Of a stretch of 28,095 nucleotides of DNA, positions 21,482 through 28,095 are shown in pieces. The DNA is taken from positions 1 to 28,095 of the forward strand of contig PMFP01000047.1 in the NCBI GenBank assembly GCA_003155175.1. Reading direction: 5' to 3'. The stretch comes from Vulcanimicrobiota bacterium. Its GTDB lineage: Bacteria; Vulcanimicrobiota; Vulcanimicrobiia; Vulcanimicrobiales; Vulcanimicrobiaceae. The position numbers and the translations under genes were made by a program. Every line of letters starts with the position of its first letter. Position 1 is the stretch's first letter. The notes beneath the pieces are model-generated. The model was not told the origin of the DNA, ran no database searches, and saw only the letters and a program-made list of their open reading frames with translations.

Positions 21482-23101
21482 ATGACGCGATGGATGCGCC
21501 GCGCCGGCGCCCTCGTTCTGCTCGCGATCGCGGCCGCCTGCGGCGGTGGGGGTGGCAGCGCGATGAGCCCCTTGCCGCAACGTGCGCCGGCTCTCGCGCC
21601 GGCGTCGGCGTTTCTGGTGGCGGCCGGCACCGAAGCTCCGGGTCCCAGTCAGGCGCTCTTCGATCGACCGTATTATGCGTGCGTGCGGAACTTCTACGTG
21701 GCACCTAACGGCAAAGACACGAACGCCGGTACCAGCGCGCGTAGTCCCTGGCTGACCTTGCAGCATGCCAACGACTCCGGCCGCGCCGCCGGCGATTGCG
21801 TGAACGTCGCGCCGGGTACCTACGCCAAGGGAGTCGTGATCGACCATGGCGGAAATCGTGCCGCGAGCACGGGTTACGTGGTCTATCGCTGCACGACGAT
21901 GGACGCCTGCGTCGTGACCGACGTCGCCGCCGGCGGCTACAACGGTTCGTTCGTTTGGGATACCTCGAAGCAGCCGATGACCGGAAACTACGTCATCGTC
22001 GACGGGTTCGCGCTGCGCGGCGCGCGCGAGACGCTCTACGGCCAAGGGATCGACCTTTGGGACGGCAACGAGAACGGAGCGAAGGCGCCGCGGTCGGTGC
22101 ACCACGTCTGGATCCTCAACTCGGTCATCTCGGGCTACGGCCAGTCCGGAATCCAAATGAATGACGGCGAATACTTTTACGTCGTCCATAACGTGCTGTA
22201 CGGAAATTCGAAAGCCGGCTGCTCCGCGCAGGGGTCCGGCGTTTCGTTCGTGACGCTCAAAGCGTTCGCCGGCTACGAGCGAACGCCGGACGATGCGAGC
22301 AATGTGATTCTCGGCAACGTCGGATCGTTCAACAACGCAATTGCCTGGAACGTCCTTTTCAACAATGCGACGACCCAGTGCGGGACGCCGCAGAATCCCT
22401 ACGACAGCGACGGCAACAACGTCATCTTGGATACGCTCGACAACGCCGGCAGCACGAACGTTGCCTATCCCGGCTCGGTTCTCGTGGAGTTTAACGTAAC
22501 GTACAATGCCGGCGGCCGGGGCATCCACATCTTCAACTCCGAGAACGTCACCGTCGCGAACAACAGTTGTTTCAACAGCGCCTTGGACCCAGCCAACAAC
22601 GGAACGTATCGCCCGTGTATCGGCGATCTTAACGGTTACAACGACACCTTCGTCAACAACATCGCGTATGCGATCCCCGCGAACCCGTCGCGCTCGGCGC
22701 AGTGCGTCGTCAATTACGGCACGGGCGCGAAAGGCAGCTGCCTCTTATACAATTCCGCCTTCGTGGGCGGGCTGTTGACGGGTAAGCGGCCGGACGTTTT
22801 TTCGCACAACCTCAGCTATTGCCAGGGTGCGCCGGCCGGAGGTTGCGCGCCGGTATTCAACGGCGACACGTTTTCGTGCACGGCCGACCGATGCAACGTC
22901 GCCCCGCACTGGGTCGACGTCGGGGAGAAGTCGGCGGGGAGCGAGACGGCCCAGCCTAGCGGAGCAAACTTTGCGCTGGCCCCGGGCAGCCCGGCGATCG
23001 GCGCGGGCCTAAGCGAGCCGTATCTTTCCTCCCAATCCTCGGATCTGGGCGCGTGCTATCATACGCTCGGCGTCTGTCCCCTCCCCGTATATCAGCCCTG
23101 A
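21482..23101 (+). CDS. Secreted lipoprotein with right-handed parallel beta-helix fold
   Basis: A 539-aa exported protein. The leader MTRWMRRAGALVLLAIAAAC ends in a lipobox Cys20 followed by a Gly run, so it should be lipid-anchored. At about residue 70 comes FYVAPNGKDTNAGTSARSPWLTLQHA, the entry motif of DUF1565/pectate-lyase-like beta-helix proteins. The body is rich in Asn and short strand repeats (VWILNSVISGYGQSGIQM, VLVEFNVTYNAGGRGIHIF, VTVANNSCFNSA), typical helix rungs. Many cysteines suggest disulfides. Family members act on polysaccharides, but I cannot place catalytic residues. It could also be an adhesin-like surface protein. Confidence 0.85.
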   Translation: MTRWMRRAGALVLLAIAAACGGGGGSAMSPLPQRAPALAPASAFLVAAGTEAPGPSQALFDRPYYACVRNFYVAPNGKDTNAGTSARSPWLTLQHANDSGRAAGDCVNVAPGTYAKGVVIDHGGNRAASTGYVVYRCTTMDACVVTDVAAGGYNGSFVWDTSKQPMTGNYVIVDGFALRGARETLYGQGIDLWDGNENGAKAPRSVHHVWILNSVISGYGQSGIQMNDGEYFYVVHNVLYGNSKAGCSAQGSGVSFVTLKAFAGYERTPDDASNVILGNVGSFNNAIAWNVLFNNATTQCGTPQNPYDSDGNNVILDTLDNAGSTNVAYPGSVLVEFNVTYNAGGRGIHIFNSENVTVANNSCFNSALDPANNGTYRPCIGDLNGYNDTFVNNIAYAIPANPSRSAQCVVNYGTGAKGSCLLYNSAFVGGLLTGKRPDVFSHNLSYCQGAPAGGCAPVFNGDTFSCTADRCNVAPHWVDVGEKSAGSETAQPSGANFALAPGSPAIGAGLSEPYLSSQSSDLGACYHTLGVCPLPVYQP

Positions 23102-23139
23102 GGGCACCCGAGCCAAGGCCGCGCGGGACTCCCGGAGGC

Positions 23140-23164
23140 GGGGTCCGGATCTTGCCGGAGCCCC
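23140..23164 (+). terminator. Hairpin downstream of the beta-helix gene, possible weak terminator
   Basis: GGGG and TCCGG at 23140-23148 pair with CCGGA at 23155-23159 and CCCC at 23161-23164, with a bulged G, loop ATCTTG. It lies 39 nt past the stop and before the rpsB promoter. There is no T-run, so intrinsic termination is not certain. Confidence 0.35.
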
Positions 23165-23173
23165 CCAAGGCGC

Positions 23174-23204
23174 TTGCGCCGGGCCGGGTGGGGCGTGCTA
23201 TACT
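23174..23204 (+). promoter_or_regulatory. Putative promoter of the rpsB operon
   Basis: TATACT at 23199-23204 is preceded by TG at 23196-23197, forming an extended -10 (TGCTATACT). TTGCGC at 23174-23179 is a weak -35 with a 19-bp spacer. It lies in the 239-bp gap before rpsB and would give a leader of roughly 130 nt. Confidence 0.55.
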
Positions 23205-23210
23205 CACTCG

Positions 23211-23340
23211 GTTGCCCACAAGGCAACGCTTAGGGCTTCGCGCCCGTAACTCACCCCGCACGGAGGCGGGGCGATATGGTCCCAAAGACGAGTCGCAAGG
23301 CCAGGATGGCGCCGCGGCTGGGATCAGAGAGGAAGAATCC
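23211..23340 (+). promoter_or_regulatory. Structured 5' leader of rpsB, candidate S2 autoregulatory element
   Basis: The ~130-nt leader between the predicted promoter and the rpsB GTG holds three short stems: TTGCC/GGCAA (23212-23226), GGGC/GCCC around a TTCGC loop (about 23233-23245) and CCCCGC/GCGGGG with a 6-nt loop (about 23253-23271). The GAGAGGAAG ribosome site follows. S2 represses its own rpsB-tsf mRNA in enterobacteria; that this leader does so is inference. Confidence 0.4.
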
Positions 23341-24111
23341 GTGTCCGTCATTTCTATGCGAGAACTCTTGGAGGCCGGCGTTCACTTCGGCCACCAGACG
23401 CGCCGTTGGAACCCGAAGATGAAACCGTACATCTTCCAGGAGCGCAACGGCATCTACATCATCGACCTCGCGCTGACCGTGCAGAAGCTGCGCGAGACGT
23501 ATGCAGCGGTGAAGGCGATGGCCGCGAACGGCAAAGTCATCCTGTTCGTCGGCACCAAGAAGCAAGCCCAGGACGTCGTCAAAGACGAGGCCGAGCGCGC
23601 CGGGACGTTTTTCGTCAACCAGCGCTGGCTGGGCGGAACGCTCACCAACTTCTCAACGATTCAGAAGCGCATCGCGCGCCTGCGCGAACTCGAAGGCATG
23701 AAGGCCCAGGGCGACTTCGATCGCCTTCCAAAAAAGGAAGTCGCGAAGCTCCAGGACGAGATGAACAAGCTCGAGCGCTTCCTGGGCGGCATCAAGGACA
23801 TGCACCGGCTTCCCGACGCGATGTTCATCGTGGACCCGAAGAAGGAGCGTATCGCGGTCCTGGAAGCCCGCAAGCTAAAGATCCCGATCATCGCCGTCAT
23901 CGACACCAATTGCGATCCCGACGAGATCGATTACCCGATCCCGGGGAACGACGACGCGATTCGCGCGGTCAAGTTGATGGTCTCGAAGATCGCCGACGCG
24001 ATCATCGAAGGCCGCACCGAAACCGAGAGCTCGGCCGACGAGAGCGAACTCGAAGCCGCCGACCCGTATCGCGCCTACGAACCGCCGCCCGTCGAGGCCG
24101 TCGCCCCATAA
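23341..24111 (+). CDS. rpsB: 30S ribosomal protein S2
   Basis: A 256-aa S2 protein. It opens VSVISMRELLEAGVHFGHQTRRWNPKMKPYIF, the S2 hallmark, followed by GKVILFVGTKKQAQ, FVNQRWLGGTLTNF, the coiled-coil insertion (about 105-150) and IPIIAVIDTNCDPDEIDYPIPGNDDA. The acidic C-terminal tail (TETESSADESELEAA) is variable in the family. GTG 23341 has AGAGAGGAAG 6-7 nt upstream; the ATG five codons on is less well placed. S2 joins the 30S subunit late and contacts S1. It heads the rpsB-tsf-pyrH-frr-uppS-cdsA-dxr gene order that is widespread in bacteria. Confidence 0.97.
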   Translation: MSVISMRELLEAGVHFGHQTRRWNPKMKPYIFQERNGIYIIDLALTVQKLRETYAAVKAMAANGKVILFVGTKKQAQDVVKDEAERAGTFFVNQRWLGGTLTNFSTIQKRIARLRELEGMKAQGDFDRLPKKEVAKLQDEMNKLERFLGGIKDMHRLPDAMFIVDPKKERIAVLEARKLKIPIIAVIDTNCDPDEIDYPIPGNDDAIRAVKLMVSKIADAIIEGRTETESSADESELEAADPYRAYEPPPVEAVAP

Positions 24112-24145
24112 TCTAACCCAACCGCCGAGTCTATCTTGGGGGTTT

Positions 24146-24217
24146 ACGGGGCAGCGCCCCCGTGAAGCCGCCCAGTGGCGGCTCGGGGGTGAACGGGGGG
24201 CCGTGCCGCCCCGTTTT
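24146..24217 (+). repeat. Three consecutive palindromes between rpsB and tsf
   Basis: Stem 1: ACGGGG (24146-24151) with CCCCGT (24158-24163). Stem 2: AGCCGCC (24166-24172), loop CAGT, GGCGGCT (24177-24183), perfect. Stem 3: AACGGGG (24192-24198) with CCCCGTT (24209-24215) and an inner GGC/GCC pair around CGT, followed by TT. The third ends 5 nt before the tsf Shine-Dalgarno, so it could act as an attenuator or RNase barrier, or the block may be a REP-like intergenic repeat. Confidence 0.6.
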
Positions 24218-24232
24218 CCAAAGGAGCCAGCA

Positions 24233-24844
24233 GTGTCCACCTCTATGACGTACCAACCCAAAGCCGACGAGATTAAGGCCCTTCGCGATGCGACCAGCGC
24301 GCCGATGATGGAGTGCCGCAAAGTGCTCGTCGAGGCCGCCGGGGATCAGGAGAAGGCCAAGGCCCTCCTGCTCGAGCGCGGCGCCGCGCAGGCGGAGAAA
24401 AAGGCCGAGCGCGTCGCGAATGAAGGCGTCGTGGCCAGCTACATCCACGCGGGCGGAAAGATCGGCGTCCTCGTCGAGGTGAACAGCGAGACGGATTTCG
24501 TCGCGCGAAATCCCAAGTTCTCCGAGCTGGCTCGCGACATTGCGATGCACGTCGCGGCGATGTCGCCCGCGTACATCTCGCGCGACGACGTTCCCGAAGA
24601 GACGGTCGCTCGCGTGCGGGAAGAGCTCCGGGCCACCGTGCCGGCCGGCAAATCGCCCGAAGTCGCCGAGAAGATCGTCGAGGGCAAGCTCGCCAAGTGG
24701 TTCGAGGAGCATTGCCTGCTCGACCAGCCGTTCGTCAAGGACGACGCCCTGAGCGTCTCCGATCTCATCAACGCCGCGGTCGGCTCGCTCGGCGAGAAGA
24801 TTCGCGTGCGGCGGTTCTCCAAGTTCGCGCTCGGCGAGAGCTAA
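24233..24844 (+). CDS. tsf: Translation elongation factor Ts
   Basis: A 203-aa EF-Ts, which exchanges GDP for GTP on EF-Tu. The N-terminal UBA-like helix region has IKALRDATSAPMMECRKVLVEA, the core has VASYIHAGGKIGVLVEVNSETDFVARN, including the TDFV motif that disrupts the Mg site of EF-Tu, and the C-terminus ends KIRVRRFSKFALGES. It is a short form (one core subdomain, as in Thermus, against ~283 residues in E. coli). GTG 24233 lies 6 nt after AAGGAG (24221-24226); an ATG at 24245 would have too long a spacer. Confidence 0.96.
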   Translation: MSTSMTYQPKADEIKALRDATSAPMMECRKVLVEAAGDQEKAKALLLERGAAQAEKKAERVANEGVVASYIHAGGKIGVLVEVNSETDFVARNPKFSELARDIAMHVAAMSPAYISRDDVPEETVARVREELRATVPAGKSPEVAEKIVEGKLAKWFEEHCLLDQPFVKDDALSVSDLINAAVGSLGEKIRVRRFSKFALGES

Positions 24845-24845
24845 G

Positions 24846-25589
24846 TTGGACAACGGCCGGCCGAAATTCCGTCGGGTCCTTCTTAAACTCTCCGGCGAAG
24901 CGTTCGCCGGGGATCATAACGACGTTGACGTTGATACGACGCGAGCGATGGCCGAACAGATCGGCGACGTCAGCCGCGCCGGCATTTCGATTGCCGTGGT
25001 CGTGGGCGGCGGGAACATCTGGCGCGGCAAGCCGCACGAAGACGCCGGCATGGACCGTTCGACCGCCGACTACATGGGGATGCTCGCGACCGTCATCAAC
25101 GCACTCGCCCTTCAGGACGCGCTCGAACGCATGGGCGTCGCGTCGCGCGTGCAGACCGCGATTGCGATGCCGCAGATCGCCGAGCCGTACATCCGGCGCC
25201 GCGCGATCCGGCACTTAGAAAAGGGCCGCATCGTGATCTTTGCCGGCGGAACCGGCAACCCGTACTTCACGACGGACACGACGGCGGCGCTCCGCGCGGT
25301 CGAAATCGGCGCCGACGCGATTCTCAAGGCCACGAAAGTTGACGGCATCTATACGGCCGATCCGCTCAAGGACGCCACCGCGACGCGCTTCGACCGCATG
25401 GACTACATGGACGTGCTGCAGCGCGGACTCGAGGTGATGGATTCCACGGCGATGGCGCTGTGCATGGACAATCACCTTCCGATCGTCGTGTTCGACATGG
25501 GGTCGCGCGACAACATCCGGCGCGTGATCTGGGGCGAGGCGATCGGCACGTACGTCGGCAGAAGCGAAGCCACGATAGGAAAGCCATGA
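24846..25589 (+). CDS. pyrH: Uridylate kinase (UMP kinase)
   Basis: A 247-aa bacterial UMP kinase of the amino-acid-kinase fold, making UDP from UMP. Motifs: VLLKLSGEAFAG (phosphate-binding Lys and Gly-rich loop), AVVVGGGNIWRG, STADYMGMLATVINALALQDALE, and FAGGTGNPYFTTDTTAALRA. Length is usual (about 240). It begins at TTG 24846, only 1 nt past the tsf stop, with GAGAG at 24836-24840 as a ribosome site; TTG on such a gene suggests tuned-down translation. The 3' end overlaps frr by 4 nt (ATGA). Confidence 0.97.
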   Translation: MDNGRPKFRRVLLKLSGEAFAGDHNDVDVDTTRAMAEQIGDVSRAGISIAVVVGGGNIWRGKPHEDAGMDRSTADYMGMLATVINALALQDALERMGVASRVQTAIAMPQIAEPYIRRRAIRHLEKGRIVIFAGGTGNPYFTTDTTAALRAVEIGADAILKATKVDGIYTADPLKDATATRFDRMDYMDVLQRGLEVMDSTAMALCMDNHLPIVVFDMGSRDNIRRVIWGEAIGTYVGRSEATIGKP

Positions 25590-26143
25590 ACGACAAGCAC
25601 TCAAAAGACGCCGAGTCGCGCATGCTCAAGTGCGTTGAAGCGACTCAATCGGAGTTCTCCTCGATTCGCACCGGCCGCGCGACGCCCGCGCTGCTCGACC
25701 GCATTCACGTCGAAGCCTACGGACAAGCCGTTCCGCTCAAACAAGTCGCCGGCGTCAGCACGCCCGACGCGCGTACCCTGGTCATCTCCGCCTGGGACAA
25801 GAGCGTCGTCCCCGACATCCGGAAAGCCATCGAAAAGAGCGACTTGGGCTTGACGCCCAACGTGGACGGATCGGCGATCCGGCTGAGCATTCCGCCGCTG
25901 AACGAAGAGCGCCGCCGCGACCTGGTGAAGGTCGTGAAGAAGAAGGCCGAGGACGGCAAGATCGCGGTGCGCAACGTGCGCCACAAAGCTCACGACGACA
26001 TCAAGGCGCAGCTCAAAGCCGGCGAAGTCACCGAAGACGAGAGCAAACGCCTTCAGGAACAGTTGCAAAAGACGACCGACCGCTTCATTAAGGAGATCGA
26101 CGCGCTCGTCGCGTCAAAAGAAGCCGAGATCATGGAGGTCTAG
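25586..26143 (+). CDS. frr: Ribosome recycling factor
   Basis: A 185-aa RRF, exactly the family length, which with EF-G splits post-termination ribosomes. Domain I is a three-helix bundle from the two termini; the inserted beta domain is about residues 30-105. Hallmarks: FSSIRTGRATPALLDRI, EAYGQAVPLKQVA, GSAIRLSIPPLNEERRRDLVK and VRNVRHKAHDDIK, the last with the Arg that contacts rRNA. ATG 25586 overlaps the pyrH stop, with TAGGAAAG upstream (25576-25583). Confidence 0.98.
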   Translation: MNDKHSKDAESRMLKCVEATQSEFSSIRTGRATPALLDRIHVEAYGQAVPLKQVAGVSTPDARTLVISAWDKSVVPDIRKAIEKSDLGLTPNVDGSAIRLSIPPLNEERRRDLVKVVKKKAEDGKIAVRNVRHKAHDDIKAQLKAGEVTEDESKRLQEQLQKTTDRFIKEIDALVASKEAEIMEV

Positions 26144-26155
26144 CAGCCTACTCCC

Positions 26156-26377
26156 ATGGCGAACGCCAACGACGTCGTCCTCATGCCTGAAGTTGAGGCG
26201 CGTCGCGTGCTCCACGGCCGGGTCGCGCGCATGACGGTGCTCGCGCCCTACGGTAACTGGCTCGGCTTCGGCGCGCTGCGCGTGCTGCGGGCCGACGTGA
26301 TCGGCGAAGGCGCGCAGGCTCCGGTCGAACTTTTGGTAGGATACGAGTCGTACCGGCGCGCGGAGCGGCGTCCGTGA
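26156..26377 (+). CDS. 73-aa protein of unknown function between frr and uppS
   Basis: A 73-residue soluble protein with no cysteines. It has alternating hydrophobic patterns suggesting a small beta-sheet fold (ARMTVLAPYGNWLGFGALRVLRADV, divided over residues 24-48; PVELLVGYESYRR near the end). I recognise no family. It starts at ATG 26156, 12 nt after frr, without a clear Shine-Dalgarno, and its stop overlaps the uppS GTG by 4 nt (GTGA), so uppS translation may depend on it. In most bacteria frr is followed directly by uppS, so this insertion is lineage-specific. Confidence 0.65.
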   Translation: MANANDVVLMPEVEARRVLHGRVARMTVLAPYGNWLGFGALRVLRADVIGEGAQAPVELLVGYESYRRAERRP

Positions 26378-27114
26378 CGACCTGGGCGGCTCACGAAGCC
26401 CCCGCCCTCGACCAAACGCGGGTGCCGCGGCACGTCGCGATCATCATGGACGGCAACCGGCGCTGGGCCAAGCGCCGCCATCTGCCGGCCATCGAAGGAC
26501 ACCGCCGCGGCCTGGTTGCGCTGCGCGGCGTCGCCCGGCGCGCCTCCGACTTGGGCGTGGACGTACTCACCGTCTACGGCTTTTCGACCGAGAACTGGCG
26601 TCGCGACGAACGCGAGATCGCGCTGCTGCTGGATCTGTGCGTCTATTTCGCACGTCACGAACTGGAAGAGTTTCAACGCAACAACGTGCGCGTGTGCGTC
26701 ATCGGCGACTGGCAGGCGCTGCCGGCGATCTCCCGCGCCGCGCTGAGCGACCTGCAAGCTCGGACGGCGGGCAACACTGGGCTGGTTCTCAACCTTGCCG
26801 TAAACTATAGCGCGCGCGCCGAGCTCTCGCGAGCGATTCGCGGCATCGCCTTCGACGTTGCAGCCGGGCGCCTCGCGCCCGACGCGGTGGACGACAAGAC
26901 CATCGCGCAGCGGCTCTATACGGCGGGGACGCCCGATCCCGATCTGCTCATCCGCCCCGGCGGCGAGCGGAGGCTCTCGAATTTTCTCTTGTACCAGGTC
27001 GCATACGCCGAGCTCGTGATGGTGGACACGTTTTGGCCCGATTTCGGCCCCGAGGACCTCGACAAAGCCATCGCCGAATTTCAAAGCCGCGACCGGCGCT
27101 TCGGAGGCGCATGA
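26374..27114 (+). CDS. uppS: Isoprenyl transferase (undecaprenyl diphosphate synthase family)
   Basis: A 246-aa cis-prenyltransferase that elongates farnesyl diphosphate with isopentenyl diphosphate to make the C55 carrier for cell wall synthesis. Motifs: HVAIIMDGNRRWAKRR with the catalytic Asp26, EGHRRG, VYGFSTENWRR, and DLLIRPGGERRLSNFLLYQVAYAEL, then FWPDFG. The usual RTSGE in the fourth motif reads RPGGE. GTG 26374 overlaps the upstream stop; the 3' end overlaps cdsA by 4 nt (ATGA). Confidence 0.96.
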   Translation: MTTWAAHEAPALDQTRVPRHVAIIMDGNRRWAKRRHLPAIEGHRRGLVALRGVARRASDLGVDVLTVYGFSTENWRRDEREIALLLDLCVYFARHELEEFQRNNVRVCVIGDWQALPAISRAALSDLQARTAGNTGLVLNLAVNYSARAELSRAIRGIAFDVAAGRLAPDAVDDKTIAQRLYTAGTPDPDLLIRPGGERRLSNFLLYQVAYAELVMVDTFWPDFGPEDLDKAIAEFQSRDRRFGGA

Positions 27115-27947
27115 GCGCGCCGGCCGGCGTCGCTTCGAATCCCATCACCATGCGCCGCGTCGTCTTCGGCGTGGCGCTGGCCGTCGTCGGGCTGGCATGC
27201 GTCGTCGTGCCGTGGGCGTTCTACCTCCTGATCCTGGCGATCGGGCTCGTGAGCCTTTACGAGCTCAACGCGCTGTGCGTCATTAAGGGCCAGCCGCTGG
27301 TCTATCCGGTGGCGATGCTCGGCGTGGCCGGGTATATCGTCCTGGCGGCCTTCGATTTGTTGCATCGCTGGGAAGGCGTGTTGCTGGCCGGCATCGTGAT
27401 CGCCGCGTTCTGGATCGGCATGTACGGCGAACAGCAGGGCTACTTCGCGCGTACTGCCTACACGCTGCTCGCCGTTCTCTACATCGGCAAATTGCTGACC
27501 TATTTCGTGTTCATTCGCCAAGTGCCGGGCGTTGGCGCGTGGTGGACCGTCTTTGCGATCGTCCTCATTGCGCTCACCGATACGTTCGGCATGGTCGTCG
27601 GCACGCTGCTGGGACGGCATCCGCTCACCAAGATTTCGCCGAAGAAAACGGTGGAAGGCTCGATGGGCTCGCTCGTCATCGTGGTCGTGTTCGCGATCGC
27701 GGCGACGACGTTTCCGCCGCTGCATTTTACGTGGTGGCAAGGCGCAATTCTCGGCGCCTTCACCTGCGTCGCCGCCCAAGCCGGAGACATCGTGGAGTCC
27801 GCACTCAAGCGCGACGCCGGCGTCAAAGACACGGGCACGGTCATGCAAGGCCACGGCGGCGTGCTGGACCGTTTCGATTCCTACCTGTTCGGCGGAATGA
27901 CGTATTTCGCGACGTTGCATCTGCTCGGCATCGTCGCGGTGCAATAG
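27111..27947 (+). CDS. cdsA: Phosphatidate cytidylyltransferase (CDP-diglyceride synthase)
   Basis: A 278-aa inner-membrane enzyme that makes CDP-diacylglycerol from phosphatidate and CTP. Most of the chain is hydrophobic, with about seven or eight membrane segments (for example VVFGVALAVVGLACVVVPWA and VIVVVFAIAATTF). The CdsA signature runs over residues 230-254, from SALKRDAGVKD to GHGGVLDR, with the Lys-Asp and His-Gly-Gly...Asp-Arg residues in place. The shared PKKTVEGSMGS motif precedes it. ATG 27111 follows GGAGG at 27103-27107. The dxr start follows the stop with no gap. Confidence 0.96.
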   Translation: MSAPAGVASNPITMRRVVFGVALAVVGLACVVVPWAFYLLILAIGLVSLYELNALCVIKGQPLVYPVAMLGVAGYIVLAAFDLLHRWEGVLLAGIVIAAFWIGMYGEQQGYFARTAYTLLAVLYIGKLLTYFVFIRQVPGVGAWWTVFAIVLIALTDTFGMVVGTLLGRHPLTKISPKKTVEGSMGSLVIVVVFAIAATTFPPLHFTWWQGAILGAFTCVAAQAGDIVESALKRDAGVKDTGTVMQGHGGVLDRFDSYLFGGMTYFATLHLLGIVAVQ

Positions 27948-28095
27948 ATGGCTCGTAAGAACGTCGCGATCCTCGGGTCGACGGGATCGATCGGGACGCA
28001 GGCCCTGGACGTCATCGCGAGCCACCCCGATCGCTTTTCGGTCACCGGTTTGGCCGCGGGTCAAAACGTCGCGCTGTTGGCCGAGCAAGCCGAGC
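27948..28095 (+). CDS. dxr: 1-deoxy-D-xylulose 5-phosphate reductoisomerase, N-terminal part
   Basis: The first 49 codons of DXR, cut off by the window end. The start ATG 27948 directly follows the cdsA TAG. MARKNVAILGSTGSIGTQAL holds the NADPH-binding GSTGSIG loop, followed by DVIASHPDRFSVTGLAAGQNV, a close match to the family's N-terminus. The enzyme makes 2-C-methyl-D-erythritol 4-phosphate, the committed step of the MEP isoprenoid pathway, which supplies the substrate of uppS just upstream. Confidence 0.95.
   Translation, partial: MARKNVAILGSTGSIGTQALDVIASHPDRFSVTGLAAGQNVALLAEQAE

Noticed and set aside
1..28095. Search for CRISPR arrays, tRNA or rRNA genes, IS elements, phage genes or toxin-antitoxin pairs.
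   Set aside because: No regularly spaced repeats, cloverleaf sequences, transposase or integrase motifs were seen. A computed scan (tRNAscan, CRISPR finder) would be needed to exclude small cases.

Overview
The window is a dense, almost entirely coding stretch of a high-GC bacterial chromosome with frequent GTG and TTG starts and 1-30 nt overlaps between genes. The cell is very probably diderm: there is an anti-sigma protein with a periplasmic TonB-type C-terminal domain, several lipobox lipoproteins, a LolA-like exported protein and many signal peptides. The mix (thiolase and 3-hydroxyacyl-CoA enzymes, molybdopterin genes, an ECF operon with a photolyase, many small exported proteins of unknown family) is compatible with a poorly sampled soil lineage such as Eremiobacterota/Vulcanimicrobiota. 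That placement is an impression, not something the sequence proves. I saw no tRNA or rRNA gene, CRISPR array, insertion sequence, prophage or integrase. This reads as core genome with some lineage-specific accessory genes.

Layout. (1) 1-3535: the 3' end of a thiolase, a membrane-anchored TlpA-type thioredoxin and a small exported protein on +, facing a - strand operon of 3-hydroxyacyl-CoA dehydrogenase, enoyl-CoA hydratase and an exported protein. (2) 3536-3711: a divergent control region with two tandem 22-bp repeats. (3) 3712-6154: PhoU, a class V aminotransferase-like enzyme and an exported protein, coupled by 4-nt overlaps. (4) 6155-8121 (-): an ATP-grasp-like protein and a small exported protein. 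(5) 8189-15487 (+): HAD phosphatase, an 84-aa protein, MoaD, MoaE, alpha/beta hydrolase, MoeB-rhodanese, aldo/keto reductase, QueG, a LolA-like exported protein and MoaA. These are the dithiolene-forming steps of molybdopterin synthesis with tRNA-modification and accessory enzymes interleaved. (6) 15555-18882 (+): ECF sigma factor, an anti-sigma factor fused to a TonB C-terminal domain, a cytochrome c lipoprotein and a photolyase, probably a light or oxidative-stress operon. (7) 18879-23101: a B-box/DUF4870-like membrane protein (-), then an MsbA-type ABC exporter, a 56-aa CsrA homologue and a beta-helix lipoprotein. (8) 23102-28095: a promoter and structured leader followed by the classic rpsB-tsf-pyrH-frr-(73-aa unknown)-uppS-cdsA-dxr operon, the last gene cut by the window end.

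The most distinctive items are the ZAS-TM-TonB-C anti-sigma fusion in a photolyase/cytochrome operon, the tandem operator-like repeats before the hydroxyacyl-CoA dehydrogenase gene, the short CsrA gene, the palindrome cluster between rpsB and tsf, and the unknown 73-aa gene locked between frr and uppS. No single locus is clearly a new defence or mobile system.
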